NCBI GenBank assembly: GCA_012103505.1
Contig: WLWP01000001.1
Coordinates: forward strand, 310,001-374,000
From: Pseudomonadales bacterium
GTDB lineage: Bacteria > Pseudomonadota > Gammaproteobacteria > Pseudomonadales > Azotimanducaceae
Length of the DNA: 64,000 bases
Reading direction: 5' to 3'
Shown: positions 34,176 to 43,508 of the stretch, one piece after another
Numbering within the stretch: position 1 is the first letter of the stretch
Layout of the letters: every line of letters begins with the position of its first letter
Notes under the pieces: generated by a model
What the model saw: only the letters and a program-made list of their open reading frames with translations
Database searches by the model: none
Told to the model about the DNA's origin: nothing
Position numbers and translations under genes: made by a program

Positions 34176-34982
34176 GTGCTTTCTGAAGAGCAAAGTTATT
34201 TATTTGATACCTTTGGCTACATTGTCGTACCCGACGTTCTGAGTCAGAACCAGGTTGAACTTCTTCGATCAACGCTAAAACAACCCACAGAGCAGTTTGA
34301 ACCGGTTGCACAGGCCGATAATCCCCTGCATTGGCATTCTGTGTGGCGCGACTTACTCGATTTGCCAGCACTGACACCTATATTGGAAGCCCTGGTTGGA
34401 AACCACGCTTTTCGTAGCGCATTTTTTAAGGCGAAAGGGAAAGCGCCTTACCCAACGTTCCGTTTGGACCATATCAATGTGCACACCCATGTTAAGAACG
34501 GATTTCCTGGTGCACAGTTGCACGGCGGTTGGTTGAACAGCGGCGGCAGTCAGTTCTTTCGTTATCACGACGGCCAGTTCTACAACGGCTTGATTGCTGT
34601 GAGCTTCGAACTACATGACACGTTTGGGAATGATGGCGGGCTTGCGTGCATTCCCGGGACACACAAAAGTAACGTCGCGCTGCCACCCAATTGGCGGGAC
34701 CTTAGTCAAGGTGTGCACGAATCGATCTCACGGATAGCGGCGCGAGCCGGTGATGCGATTGTCTTTACTGAGGCGCTAACTCATGGAACGCTGCCCTGGA
34801 CGGTGGACGATCCGCGCGAGACTGTGTTTTACAAATTCTCACCACACGGCACTACTTGGTCAGCAGACTTCCTAGATCCTCGTGATTTTGCACACTACGA
34901 AGATATGGACGCTCGCCGGATGGCGATCTTGGAGGCACCAAACGCCCGTTACCCCGGTCGACCGACTCAGTGGCCCGGTTGA
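34176..34982 (+). CDS. PhyH-family protein with H-G-G in place of the H-x-D iron motif
   Basis: A 268-residue double-stranded beta-helix protein of the PhyH superfamily. The residues at the usual H-x-D position are H116-G-G118, so the carboxylate iron ligand is missing; no other H-x-D triplet occurs. The distal histidine H203 (E-A-L-T-H-G-T-L-P-W) and the oxoglutarate arginine R214 are present. Loss of the Asp is known from non-haem iron halogenases (H-x-A/G), but it also marks a widespread uncharacterised PhyH branch, so the activity is open. The GTG at 34176 is chosen because GGAG lies eight bases upstream; reading from 34080 would overlap the divergent hydrolase. Confidence 0.85.
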   Translation: MLSEEQSYLFDTFGYIVVPDVLSQNQVELLRSTLKQPTEQFEPVAQADNPLHWHSVWRDLLDLPALTPILEALVGNHAFRSAFFKAKGKAPYPTFRLDHINVHTHVKNGFPGAQLHGGWLNSGGSQFFRYHDGQFYNGLIAVSFELHDTFGNDGGLACIPGTHKSNVALPPNWRDLSQGVHESISRIAARAGDAIVFTEALTHGTLPWTVDDPRETVFYKFSPHGTTWSADFLDPRDFAHYEDMDARRMAILEAPNARYPGRPTQWPG

Positions 34983-35007
34983 AAGGTCTGCAAAGTCAGA
35001 AGTAAGT

Positions 35008-36096
35008 CTAAGGTAGTGAGAAGCCTAGATTTAGATCGTTGGATGTTTTGTTAAACCACTCAACAACTTCTCGATGGTAAGGAATACCGTGGGCTTTTCG
35101 TTTAGCAGTCTCCTCGTGTTCGAGTAGTCCAGCGTAGTAAACACGGTCTTGCCCTTCGATTGGCGTCATACTTGAAATGCGTTCGAGCAAGGCATCTAAG
35201 TCGGATTTAAATTCGATGGCATCAATAAAAGCTTCGACTTTCATGGCCATCACAAACTGGGAGTGCATGTTTCGATCTGCCATGAACCCGGCTTTGTTGC
35301 CTGACAGGATGCCGGCCATGATGTCGACGATGGCCGCAAAACCAGTACCTTTGTGGCCGCCGTTTTCCCGCGTGCCGCCAAAAGGCAGCATAAAGAAACC
35401 GCCGTAATCAGGAGAATCTACAGCCTCCATAATAGGAGCGCCGTCGAGTCCTGTTATCCAGCCGGGTTCTAAATTAGAATCGATGCGGCGGGTCAACATG
35501 AGTTTGTTGGCAGCGACTTGTGTGGTAGCCACGTCAAATACGAACGGCGGCATTTTGTTGGTGGGTGCACCCCAAGCGATAGGGTGGGTGCCGAAGACAG
35601 GTTCGGTTCCCCAAAGAGGTACTTGTAGACCACCACCCGCGGAGACCATGCAGATGCCAATCATGTCGCTGGGTATTGCCATAAGCGCGTAGTAAGCAAG
35701 CATTCCAACATGACCGCAGTTTTGTACTGCGACCGCGCCCATACCTGTTTCATTCGCCTTGTCGATGGCCGTTTGCATGGCTCTCGGTCCCACTTGGATG
35801 CCTAACCCACGATCAGCATCCCAAGACGCCGCCACGGGAGAGTCTCTTAAGACCTTAACGTCAGGACGTGGGTTGATTATCTCTGCGCTATATTGATGCA
35901 CATATGCCCGCAACATGTTTGAGACGCCGTGACTTTCACAACCACGCAAGTCACTCGTGATGAGAACGTCAGTTGCTGTGTCAGCATCGTCATCGGGCAT
36001 GCCCATCTTTCGAAAAATGGTGGCTGTTGCAGCTCGTGCATCATCTTCTGAAACCAAAACTTGGTCAGCTTCCGGTACTAAGAATCGCTTTAACAT
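35008..36096 (-). CDS. Ldh family (malate/L-lactate/ureidoglycolate-type) NAD(P)-dependent dehydrogenase
   Basis: About 362 residues of the type-2 malate/L-lactate dehydrogenase family, which also holds delta-1-piperideine-2-carboxylate reductase and sulfolactate dehydrogenase. Landmarks are the S-D-L-R-G-C-E-S-H-G helix with catalytic His (about 50-60), N-C-G-H-V-G-M, and N-G-G-H-K-G-T-G near 247. It reduces or oxidises an alpha-hydroxy acid with NAD(P); the exact substrate is not readable. The start at 36096 has a GTGAGAA ribosome site; an ATG nine codons upstream is less likely. Confidence 0.88.
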   Translation of the reverse strand: MLKRFLVPEADQVLVSEDDARAATATIFRKMGMPDDDADTATDVLITSDLRGCESHGVSNMLRAYVHQYSAEIINPRPDVKVLRDSPVAASWDADRGLGIQVGPRAMQTAIDKANETGMGAVAVQNCGHVGMLAYYALMAIPSDMIGICMVSAGGGLQVPLWGTEPVFGTHPIAWGAPTNKMPPFVFDVATTQVAANKLMLTRRIDSNLEPGWITGLDGAPIMEAVDSPDYGGFFMLPFGGTRENGGHKGTGFAAIVDIMAGILSGNKAGFMADRNMHSQFVMAMKVEAFIDAIEFKSDLDALLERISSMTPIEGQDRVYYAGLLEHEETAKRKAHGIPYHREVVEWFNKTSNDLNLGFSLP

Positions 36097-36195
36097 TGTG
36101 TTCTCACTTCTGTAACCCATCAAAAGATGATTTACATGGGCGTTTAAGTCAACTTTGTGCAGCTCTATCGCTGCTCAGATTCATGATAAATTAGT

Positions 36196-37116
36196 ATGAT
36201 GAGTAATCGATTTACACAAGCGCACGTTGCAGAGTGGCGCGAGACGGGTTTCCTTATCCTGTCCGACTTTTTTACTGAGAACGAAATTGCGCCTATCCGC
36301 GAGGATTTCGCGACACTGTATCCAGATCGTGGCAAAGGCGACGACGTCGGTACAGAGCGAAGCTTTAAAAAGGAGGGTGAGATCGGTGCGAGTCACCCGA
36401 AGCAGTTCATGAACTTTGATCAGATGCCGTACGCGGCATCTTCTGCTATTAACCTCATCTCACTACATCCACAGCTCATCGAGCTTTCCAAAGCACTGCT
36501 TGGTGTTGTAGATGTGCACTGTTATCAGTCCCATACCTGGCTCAAGTTTACTGGGGAAGCAGATTACGATCAGGCTTTTCATTGCGACTTCGGCAATCAC
36601 ACACTGACCGTGCCCAGCGAGCATGTAGTGCAACGAACCGTCGACTTCGTAATCTATCTGTGTGACGTTGAAGACGACCTGGGTGCCCTGCATTACGTCA
36701 CGAAACAAGATGCGTCTGAGATCCTTGGCCCCGGCGAGCTCATAGCGCCACCGGACAAACAACTTGAGCTTAGATCTCGAGAGAGATCCGCCGCAGCTCC
36801 CTCTGGGACCCTCGTGGCACACAGCATCGATACCCTGCATAGGGGCACGAACTTGACCCGACCAAACGGGAAAAGACTAACGATGACCGTGGGTTATAAG
36901 GCGCGAGGTAACGAGATGATTGGGTTCCATGTTTGGCAATTCTCGCCGCAGCGCCCCTGGCACACGATCTTGAACAATGCATCGCCTGAACAGCTAGAGG
37001 TGCTTGGGATTCCTCTGCCCGGAGATGTTTTCTGGACAGAAAGATCAGTCTCTCTAACTCAAGCAAGGTGGCCGGATTGGGATATGAGTCTTTACCGGGA
37101 GTCGTTAACAAGATGA
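36196..37116 (+). CDS. Phytanoyl-CoA dioxygenase (PhyH) family protein
   Basis: A 306-residue Fe(II)/2-oxoglutarate oxygenase with H129-C-D131 then F-G-N-H-T, and a distal His in T-L-H-R-G-T. Together with the 31001 protein it forms a distinct subfamily sharing the F-G-N-H-T core and the W-T-E..Q-A-R..D-M-S-x-Y-R tail. Two ATGs stand in tandem at 36196 and 36199; either may be used. Its TGA overlaps the ATG of the exonuclease gene (ATGA). Substrate unknown. Confidence 0.9.
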   Translation: MMSNRFTQAHVAEWRETGFLILSDFFTENEIAPIREDFATLYPDRGKGDDVGTERSFKKEGEIGASHPKQFMNFDQMPYAASSAINLISLHPQLIELSKALLGVVDVHCYQSHTWLKFTGEADYDQAFHCDFGNHTLTVPSEHVVQRTVDFVIYLCDVEDDLGALHYVTKQDASEILGPGELIAPPDKQLELRSRERSAAAPSGTLVAHSIDTLHRGTNLTRPNGKRLTMTVGYKARGNEMIGFHVWQFSPQRPWHTILNNASPEQLEVLGIPLPGDVFWTERSVSLTQARWPDWDMSLYRESLTR

Positions 37117-37988
37117 AACGGCTGCACGTTATTGATGGGACGTACGAACTCTACCGTGCGCATTATTCGAAAAGACCTTCTAAATTTGCCCCGGACGGCC
37201 AAGACGTTAAGGGAACTGCAGGCGTTGTAAGTTCGTTACTAGGTTTGTTAGCTGATCAACATGAGAAAGTTACCCATATTGCAGTAGCTTTTGACAACCC
37301 GATCGAGTCCTTTCGGAACGATCTTTTTGCTGGCTACAAGACAGGTGAAGGTATGGAGCCTGTGTTAGTTGAGCAAATGGAACTCGTCGAGGAAGCTGTT
37401 GCGGCACTTGGCATGGTCGTTTGGTCCATGGCTGAGTTCGAAGCGGATGACGCCCTAGCAACTGCTGCCGTTAAGTATCGGTCGCATGTCGACCAGGTGC
37501 GCATCATGACGGCTGACAAAGACCTGGGGCAGAGTGTTGATGGTGATGCGGTCATCCAAGTGGATCGAATGCGGGATCGCATCATCAATGAACAAGGTGT
37601 TGTCGAGCGTAATGGCGTGCTGCCAAAGTCGATTCCTGACTGGTTGGGGTTGGTGGGCGACACTGCTGACGGCATACCTGGTTTGGCTGGATTTGGTGCT
37701 AAATCGGCAGCAACTCTGTTAACTGAGTATGGCGAGATCGAAGCCATTCCTGACGATCCAGATTCCTGGAGCGTTAAAGTCAGGGGTGCGCCAAGGCTTG
37801 CAGAGACACTCGCGCGAGAAAGAAGTGAGGCACTACTTTATAAACAGCTCGCGACATTGAGATTAGATGTACCTCTGGCGGAATCGATTGACGAGCTAGA
37901 ATGGCGTGGCGCACCACGGCAACAATTCAACGCGTTTGCTGAACGCTTGGGTGGCATCACAATGCGACCCAAGAAATTCATCGACTAA
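37113..37988 (+). CDS. 5'-3' exonuclease (PolA N-terminal / FEN-like nuclease)
   Basis: A 291-residue standalone structure-specific nuclease. D9-G-T in the first strand, A-V-A-F-D, the clustered acidic residues of E-F-E-A-D-D-A and T-A-D-K-D, and the helix-hairpin-helix segment G-L-V-G-D-T-A-D-G-I-P-G..G-A-K-S-A form the two-metal site and DNA clamp. Such proteins remove RNA primers or flaps and complement polymerases lacking the domain. It starts at the ATG in the ATGA overlap with the PhyH gene, an odd pairing of oxygenase and DNA enzyme that may be only positional. Confidence 0.9.
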   Translation: MKRLHVIDGTYELYRAHYSKRPSKFAPDGQDVKGTAGVVSSLLGLLADQHEKVTHIAVAFDNPIESFRNDLFAGYKTGEGMEPVLVEQMELVEEAVAALGMVVWSMAEFEADDALATAAVKYRSHVDQVRIMTADKDLGQSVDGDAVIQVDRMRDRIINEQGVVERNGVLPKSIPDWLGLVGDTADGIPGLAGFGAKSAATLLTEYGEIEAIPDDPDSWSVKVRGAPRLAETLARERSEALLYKQLATLRLDVPLAESIDELEWRGAPRQQFNAFAERLGGITMRPKKFID

Positions 37989-37993
37989 GAGAG

Positions 37994-38485
37994 CTAAGAC
38001 GCTTTACGGCAGTTGTTGTGTTGTTCACAACTCTGCAGAACAGTCGGCCAGTTAGCGTCGCCGCGCTCGATGGAACTCGTCACGTCCTTCTTCCATTTTC
38101 GGTATGCAGTTCGATTGAAGTTCAGGTAAAGCTTGCCATCAACGATCTCCCAAACATCGGGTTTGACGGTTTTTGTGAAATTGTGTGACACCGCGAATGC
38201 ACAGTAGCCACCGTACTGTGGCGCGTATTTCTCAGGTTCTGCGATAAACCGCTCTCGGTTTTCGCCACTTGTAAACTTCCAGACTGCGCCTTGCCATTCG
38301 TAGGCAAACTCATCGCGCCCTCGGATGGCTCGATCTCCCGGCGCTAGGTCAAAATAGGCGACCACATCAGTACCACGAATGGCTCCTTTCTTCGTGGCGT
38401 AGATGTCGGGATCAGCGGCCCATATCGAACTACTGGTTAGAGCTAGCGCAACTATTAAAAATAACCGTCTTGTTACCTGGGGCAT
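37994..38485 (-). CDS. Exported YHS-domain protein
   Basis: A 163-residue periplasmic protein with a signal peptide (about 1-22, ending I-W-A-A). The YHS-like core has D-V-V-A-Y-F, W-K-F-T-S, and Y-A-P-Q-Y-G-G-Y-C-A-F-A-V, the last with the conserved Cys; a second Cys pair occurs near the C-terminus. YHS proteins are linked to metal handling, but the activity is unproven. The start at 38485 begins the signal peptide; its ribosome-binding region TTGGAA falls in a 13-bp tandem duplication. Confidence 0.83.
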   Translation of the reverse strand: MPQVTRRLFLIVALALTSSSIWAADPDIYATKKGAIRGTDVVAYFDLAPGDRAIRGRDEFAYEWQGAVWKFTSGENRERFIAEPEKYAPQYGGYCAFAVSHNFTKTVKPDVWEIVDGKLYLNFNRTAYRKWKKDVTSSIERGDANWPTVLQSCEQHNNCRKAS

Positions 38486-38491
38486 TGGCAG

Positions 38492-38517
38492 TTCCAAAAT
38501 GCAATTCCAAAATGCAA
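38492..38517. repeat. Perfect 13-bp tandem duplication at the YHS gene leader
   Basis: TTCCAAAATGCAA occurs twice back to back (38492-38504, 38505-38517). On the minus strand it reads TTGCATTTTGGAA, so each copy carries a GGAA ribosome-site-like core immediately upstream of the YHS start at 38485. Confidence 0.8.
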
Positions 38518-38636
38518 TGGGGGTTAGATGTCGAATACCGGAATAGGTTCCAAAAGTGGGCCTTAAGTGTGGATGCCGAATCACGGCTTATAGAAATTAA
38601 TGTAAGATTTCACGGTAATCAGAGAGGAGGGAAGCT

Positions 38637-40346
38637 ATGCACGATTTAGTAATTCGCGGTGGCACGATCGTTGATGGCACTGGTAGTGAAAAGAGAATGG
38701 GTGATGTAGCGGTCGATGGGGATCGAATCGTTGCGGTTGGTGATGATGTCGGTCAAGCGCGGCGTGAGATCAACGCCGATGGATTGTTGGTCACACCTGG
38801 TTGGGTGGATATTCATACCCACTACGATGGGCAGGCAATGTGGGATCCCTACCTTACGCCTTCTTCATGGCACGGCTGTACAAGTGTCGTGATGGGCAAT
38901 TGTGGAGTTGGGTTTGCCCCGGTGCTCCCTGGCCAAGATCAATGGCTAATTGAACTTATGGAGAGTGTCGAAGATATTCCCGGATCCGCGCTTGCGGAAG
39001 GAGTAGATTTTTCTTGGGAGAGTTTTCCAGAATATCTTGATGCTCTTGATGCCCGGCAACGGGCGATTGATATAGGCACGCAAGTTCCACACTGCGCGGT
39101 GCGCGCCTATGTTATGGGCGAGCGATGTATAGAAGAGACGACTGCAAGTGCGGAAGATATTGAATCGATGGCACGTATCGTCCGTGATGGTCTGAAGGCA
39201 GGCGCGTTGGGCTTTTCCACGTCGAGGACGGTGGTTCATCTCACAAAGGACGGCGAAAAAGTTCCGGGAACCTTCGCCGGAGAACAAGAGTTATACGGCA
39301 TTGCCGCCGGAATGCGCGAAGCCGGGCATGGAGTGTTCCAAATGGCTTCGGACCTTGGAGAACAGGACGGCGATTTACGCTGGATGACGCAGTTATCCAA
39401 AGACTTTGCAGTACCGATCAGCGTTAACCTCTTCCAGAACGATGGTAACCCGCAACAGTACAAAGAAATTTTGGCGGCAATGCACGAAGCGAGAGGCGAA
39501 GGCGCGCAAGTCTATGCCCAGGTGTCTGGTCGCACAGCGGGATTGTTATTGAGCTTGGACGGCACGATGCACCCGTTTATGAGTAAAAATGCATATCGGG
39601 AGATTCGGCATCTGCCACGCGCGGAGCGGATCGCCCGTATGCGTGACCCAGCAGTTAAAGCGGCGATATTGGCGAAAGAAGATCGACGGCTGTCGCGTCA
39701 AGCTAAGCTCTTTCTCGAGGGTTGGCACAAAATGTTCCGTTTAGGTGATCCGCCGAATTATGAGCCGACGGAAGCTGAGTGTTTTGCGCAGCGTGCAATC
39801 AGTGAAGGCGTCACGCCGGAGGAATTGGCCTATGACACGCTCATGGAGTTTGATGGCTATGGATTAATCTACTTTCCGCTGTTGAATTATAGCGACTATA
39901 GTTTTGAACCTTCTTTTGAAATGATGCAGGCACCTAACACTCACTTTGGTGGTTCCGATGGTGGTGCACATTGTGGTGCAATCTGTGATGTGAGCTTACC
40001 GACTTTCAACTTGGCTTACTGGTGTCGCGACCGAGAACGCGGTGCGCAACTGCTACTTGAGTTCATGGTGCACAAACAGACGTAAGGGACAGCTTCGTTA
40101 CATGGTTTGTTAGATCGAGGCGTGTTGCAGCCAGGCTATAAAGCTGACATCAACTTAATTGATTTTGACCGGTTACAAGTGCGCGCACCGCGCATGGCTT
40201 TCGATTTGCCGACCGACGCTCGACGTCTGATCCAAGGCGCTGAAGGGTATGAAATGACCATTAAGTCTGGACAACCCATATTCGAGCAAGGCGAGGCGAC
40301 TGGCGCTATGCCAGGGCAACTTGTACGGGGACCCCAGCGGAAATAG
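38637..40346 (+). pseudogene. N-acyl-D-amino-acid deacylase-like amidohydrolase interrupted by one in-frame TAA
   Basis: Read through, this is a 569-residue urease-superfamily amidohydrolase. It opens L-V-I-R-G-G-T-I-V-D-G-T and has the metal motif D-I-H-T-H-Y-D-G-Q, N-C-G-V-G-F-A-P, S-T-S-R, and a C-terminal D-R-G-V-L-Q-P-G-Y-K-A-D segment essential to the beta-sandwich. A TAA at 40083-40085 ends the frame at residue 482. The same frame continues with G-T-A-S-L-H-G-L-L-D-R-G to a stop at 40344-40346, without any shift. The cause may be a nonsense mutation, sequencing error or readthrough. Intact homologues hydrolyse N-acyl-D-amino acids. AGAGAGGAGGG lies before the ATG. Confidence 0.85.
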
Positions 40347-40350
40347 TGCG

Positions 40351-40965
40351 TTAGCGGCTGGCGAGTCCATGCATCATGAACGATGCGAACTTTGGACCTG
40401 GTTGGTAGCCGCTCTCAAAAGAGAGCAGGTTGAAACCGCCGCCTTTGATTAGTTCGTCTGCGCGGCGAGTGAGATGGCAACCGCCGCCAATGACTTTCCA
40501 GATGGGCTCGAGACGCCGCTGCCATTTTTGGATGTTGATGTCGTCCGAGCTGCCGTGTTCGACGAATATCAATTTGCCACCTGGTTTCAGTGCTCGGTAC
40601 ATCTCGCTCACCGCGGCTTCCGGATTCGGAATACTACAAAGCGTCCATGTGCACACAACTGTGTCAAAGGACTCACTTGAAACGGGAATTTCTTCCCCGG
40701 ATACGCCGATCACATCGACGTGGGCTTGGATGTTTTCTGCCCGAGAAGCAGCTTTGACGGTAAGTGCTTCGACTGGATCGACTCCCGTTATCGATTCAAC
40801 TGCTTGAGGATAGTGCGGTAGATTTAAGCCACTCCCGATCCCTATCTCCAAGACTCTGCCCTCTGCTTGAGCGAGGTAACGGGCCCTCAGTTTGGTCATC
40901 GGCGGTTGTCCACAAGCTTTGTCGATAATGCGCGGTAGGATGTGTGCTTCGTAGAAATTGGACAT
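40351..40965 (-). CDS. Class I SAM-dependent methyltransferase (METTL7-like)
   Basis: A 204-residue methyltransferase with V-L-E-I-G-I-G-S-G-L-N (motif I, about 38-48), G-V-D-P-V-E (motif post-I), F-D-T-V-V-C-T-W-T-L-C-S-I and A-L-K-P-G-G-K-L-I-F-V-E-H-G. The H-G-x-x-x-D..W-Q-x-x-x-x-P-x-W-x-x-x-x-x-G-C-H segment is typical of thiol or lipid methyltransferases of the METTL7/PhcB group. Substrate unknown. It lies 14 bases after the double CoA-transferase on the same strand and is probably cotranscribed. Confidence 0.88.
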   Translation of the reverse strand: MSNFYEAHILPRIIDKACGQPPMTKLRARYLAQAEGRVLEIGIGSGLNLPHYPQAVESITGVDPVEALTVKAASRAENIQAHVDVIGVSGEEIPVSSESFDTVVCTWTLCSIPNPEAAVSEMYRALKPGGKLIFVEHGSSDDINIQKWQRRLEPIWKVIGGGCHLTRRADELIKGGGFNLLSFESGYQPGPKFASFMMHGLASR

Positions 40966-40979
40966 AGCTTATACGACGG

Positions 40980-43382
40980 TTAACAACCAATCGTTCCCTG
41001 TTGATATAGCTTCGCACGCTGTTCGTCCGACATCTCGAGTACGGATGCTAGGACTGTGTCTGTGTCAGCACCGAGGCAGGGTGCGGCACTGATTACCCCG
41101 TTCTGGCGTCTATGTAAACGCCAAGGTATCCCGGCGTGCGCTCGCGCGCCGACTTCTGGGTGATCGATGGTCTCAATGAACTCTTGCTCACGAAAATGAG
41201 GATCTTCCACGATGTCTTGGACACTCAGTGTTGGGAATGCTGGAATGCCTTTTTCTTGTAATAGTGTGGTGAGATCCCAGCGATTTTGGGTTGCGGTCCA
41301 GGTGGCTATGAGTGCTTCTAGGGTATCCTCATTAGCTCGTCTTTCTTCAAGCGTCTTGTATGTGGCATCGACCTGCAAATTCTCATCCATCAAACCTGCT
41401 AAGGCGCGCCATTCTTCATCGTTGCGGCACGCGATGGAAATCCAGTGATCGTCTCCAGCACACTTAAACACTCCGTGAGGTGACATGTTACGGTGCCGGT
41501 TTCCCATGCGCTCTGCTTGCGTGCCATGCTGCGCAAAGTCCATCCAAGCCTCCATGTTTAGCACGGCAGTTGCTTCCCACAAACTGATGTCGAGGTGGTC
41601 CCCAACTCCTGTTTGGTCTCGCTTTATCAAAGCACTGGTGATTGCGTAGGCGGCAGTGATTCCAGCAGTAGGGTCCGGCATGGATAAGCCAATTTCTTCT
41701 GGCCTGCCACCGATGAAACCGGTCCCCGCTGAGAGTCCTGTTAGAGGCGGAATCGCGGGTCCATATCCCATGTAGTCTTTGTAGGGGCCAGATTGACCAT
41801 AGCCCGAGATGCTGGCAACAATGATGTCGGGCTTAATCGATTTGAGTGTGTCGTAGCCGATACCCATCCTGTCCATGACACCTGTCGCGAAGTTCTGCAC
41901 GACGACATCTGATTTGGCGACGAGGGATTTGACGATACTGATGCCTTCCTCCGTACCCAGATTTACGGCAATGCTCGACTTGCCTTGGTTCCATTGATTG
42001 AACATACCCGAGCAATTGAGTCCTTCTTCGATACCGACCGGATAAACGGGTAAGCGCCGATAAAGATCCGCTCGTAGCTCAGACTCAACTCGGATGACTT
42101 CAGCGCCGAGATGCGCCAAATTAAGGCTACAAAAAGGCCCAGCCCATGCCCAAGTCAAATCCAAAACCCGTATGCCGGTGAGTGGTTTGTCACGTGACTC
42201 GTCAAGAGTCGCGTCGGTAGGCGTGTCGTTTTGTGCTACCAGTTCTGAGATAACCGTGTCGTTGTGCTCGCCTGTCTGTGGGGCGGGGAGGTATGTGTCG
42301 GCACGGCCCTCGATACCGAGAATAGAACTCCCGAAGACTTCGATATCCCCGCGTCCCGGTTGTTGGATGGTGGTGAAGAACCCTCTTGCTCGCAAGTGCT
42401 CGCTGTTTGCAAACTGCTGTAGATTTAAGACAGGTGCCACGCAAATGCGCTTTGCTTGCGCAGCATGATAAAGCGGCTCGGCTTCCCACTCTGCTACAAA
42501 CTCTTGGACAAACATGTGGACCAAGTCTTGATTTTCCTGACGACTTGGTTGGTCTGCGAAGGTTTCCATCTGGGTCCAATCTGGCGAACCCATCAATTCA
42601 ACGAGTCGTTCCCATTGATCCTGTTCTACGCACACGATAAATACGGGTGCATCCTTGGCTTGGAAGATACGCCAAGGAATGAGCGATCGTGGGTTACTTC
42701 TGGTCGGGACCTCTTCTTTGTAGCTGTATGCTGGAATACCCGATTCCAGCACTGAAGCGACGTAAGCCTGCATAGAGAAATCGATGAATTCTCCAATACC
42801 CGTGAGCTGAGTATCTCGCCAGACGGCAAGAACGGTCATTACACCAGCGATCGCTGACATCAACATACATTGATCACCCGTAACCTTGAGCGGTGGCAAG
42901 TCCGGATCAGAGTGCGTGGCAGGACAAAGATTCGCCCAGCCACCGGCGTTGGTCAGTGTCAGGTCCGTGGCCGCGTAGTTAGAATAAGGGCCGGTGCGTC
43001 CAAAGGGTGTGAGTGAAAGGGTGACGAGACGTGGGAAATCTTTAGCGAGTGCCGCTGCACCGATGCCGAGGTTCTCGGCCTCATTTGTAGGGAGTCCGTG
43101 CACCAGTATGTCTACGGATCGGAGCAATTGAAACAGTACTTCTGAGGAGGTGAATGGCGAGACGAACGACTTTTTGTTGAGATTGAGCGCTATGAAATAG
43201 CCGCTTAAATCTTTGCCGTCGTCCGAGTTAGTTTGTCCCCAACGACGCATGGTATCGCCTTCCGGTGGCTCGAGTTTAATAACGTCCGCGCCTTGGTCCG
43301 CAAGGAGCTTTGCGGCATAGCTAGGTGCCACGCCAGTCGAGATCTCTAGCACTCTTAAATCTGAAATTTTCTGGTTAGCCAT
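40980..43382 (-). CDS. Double-length CaiB/BaiF CoA-transferase (tandem fusion)
   Basis: An 800-residue fusion of two class III CoA-transferase domains (about 1-385 and 400-800). Halves begin L-R-V-L-E-I-S-T-G and I-R-V-L-D-L-T-W-A. Candidate catalytic aspartates are visible in both, in V-T-G-D-Q-C and M-P-D-P-T-A-G, unlike the 27262 protein where the first half seems to have lost it. The protein begins M-A-N-Q with ATG at 43382. The methyltransferase follows closely downstream. Acid substrate unknown. Confidence 0.9.
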   Translation of the reverse strand: MANQKISDLRVLEISTGVAPSYAAKLLADQGADVIKLEPPEGDTMRRWGQTNSDDGKDLSGYFIALNLNKKSFVSPFTSSEVLFQLLRSVDILVHGLPTNEAENLGIGAAALAKDFPRLVTLSLTPFGRTGPYSNYAATDLTLTNAGGWANLCPATHSDPDLPPLKVTGDQCMLMSAIAGVMTVLAVWRDTQLTGIGEFIDFSMQAYVASVLESGIPAYSYKEEVPTRSNPRSLIPWRIFQAKDAPVFIVCVEQDQWERLVELMGSPDWTQMETFADQPSRQENQDLVHMFVQEFVAEWEAEPLYHAAQAKRICVAPVLNLQQFANSEHLRARGFFTTIQQPGRGDIEVFGSSILGIEGRADTYLPAPQTGEHNDTVISELVAQNDTPTDATLDESRDKPLTGIRVLDLTWAWAGPFCSLNLAHLGAEVIRVESELRADLYRRLPVYPVGIEEGLNCSGMFNQWNQGKSSIAVNLGTEEGISIVKSLVAKSDVVVQNFATGVMDRMGIGYDTLKSIKPDIIVASISGYGQSGPYKDYMGYGPAIPPLTGLSAGTGFIGGRPEEIGLSMPDPTAGITAAYAITSALIKRDQTGVGDHLDISLWEATAVLNMEAWMDFAQHGTQAERMGNRHRNMSPHGVFKCAGDDHWISIACRNDEEWRALAGLMDENLQVDATYKTLEERRANEDTLEALIATWTATQNRWDLTTLLQEKGIPAFPTLSVQDIVEDPHFREQEFIETIDHPEVGARAHAGIPWRLHRRQNGVISAAPCLGADTDTVLASVLEMSDEQRAKLYQQGTIGC

Positions 43383-43508
43383 AGCGTGTGGATCATACCG
43401 CTAGATTGGGGTTAGGAGAATCCGCTGCCAACGAGAGCGCAGTTTCTGGGCTTTCGGCTGCGATATCGAAACCGTAGACTGTGGATCTCGCATTAATTAA
43501 CAAGCGCC

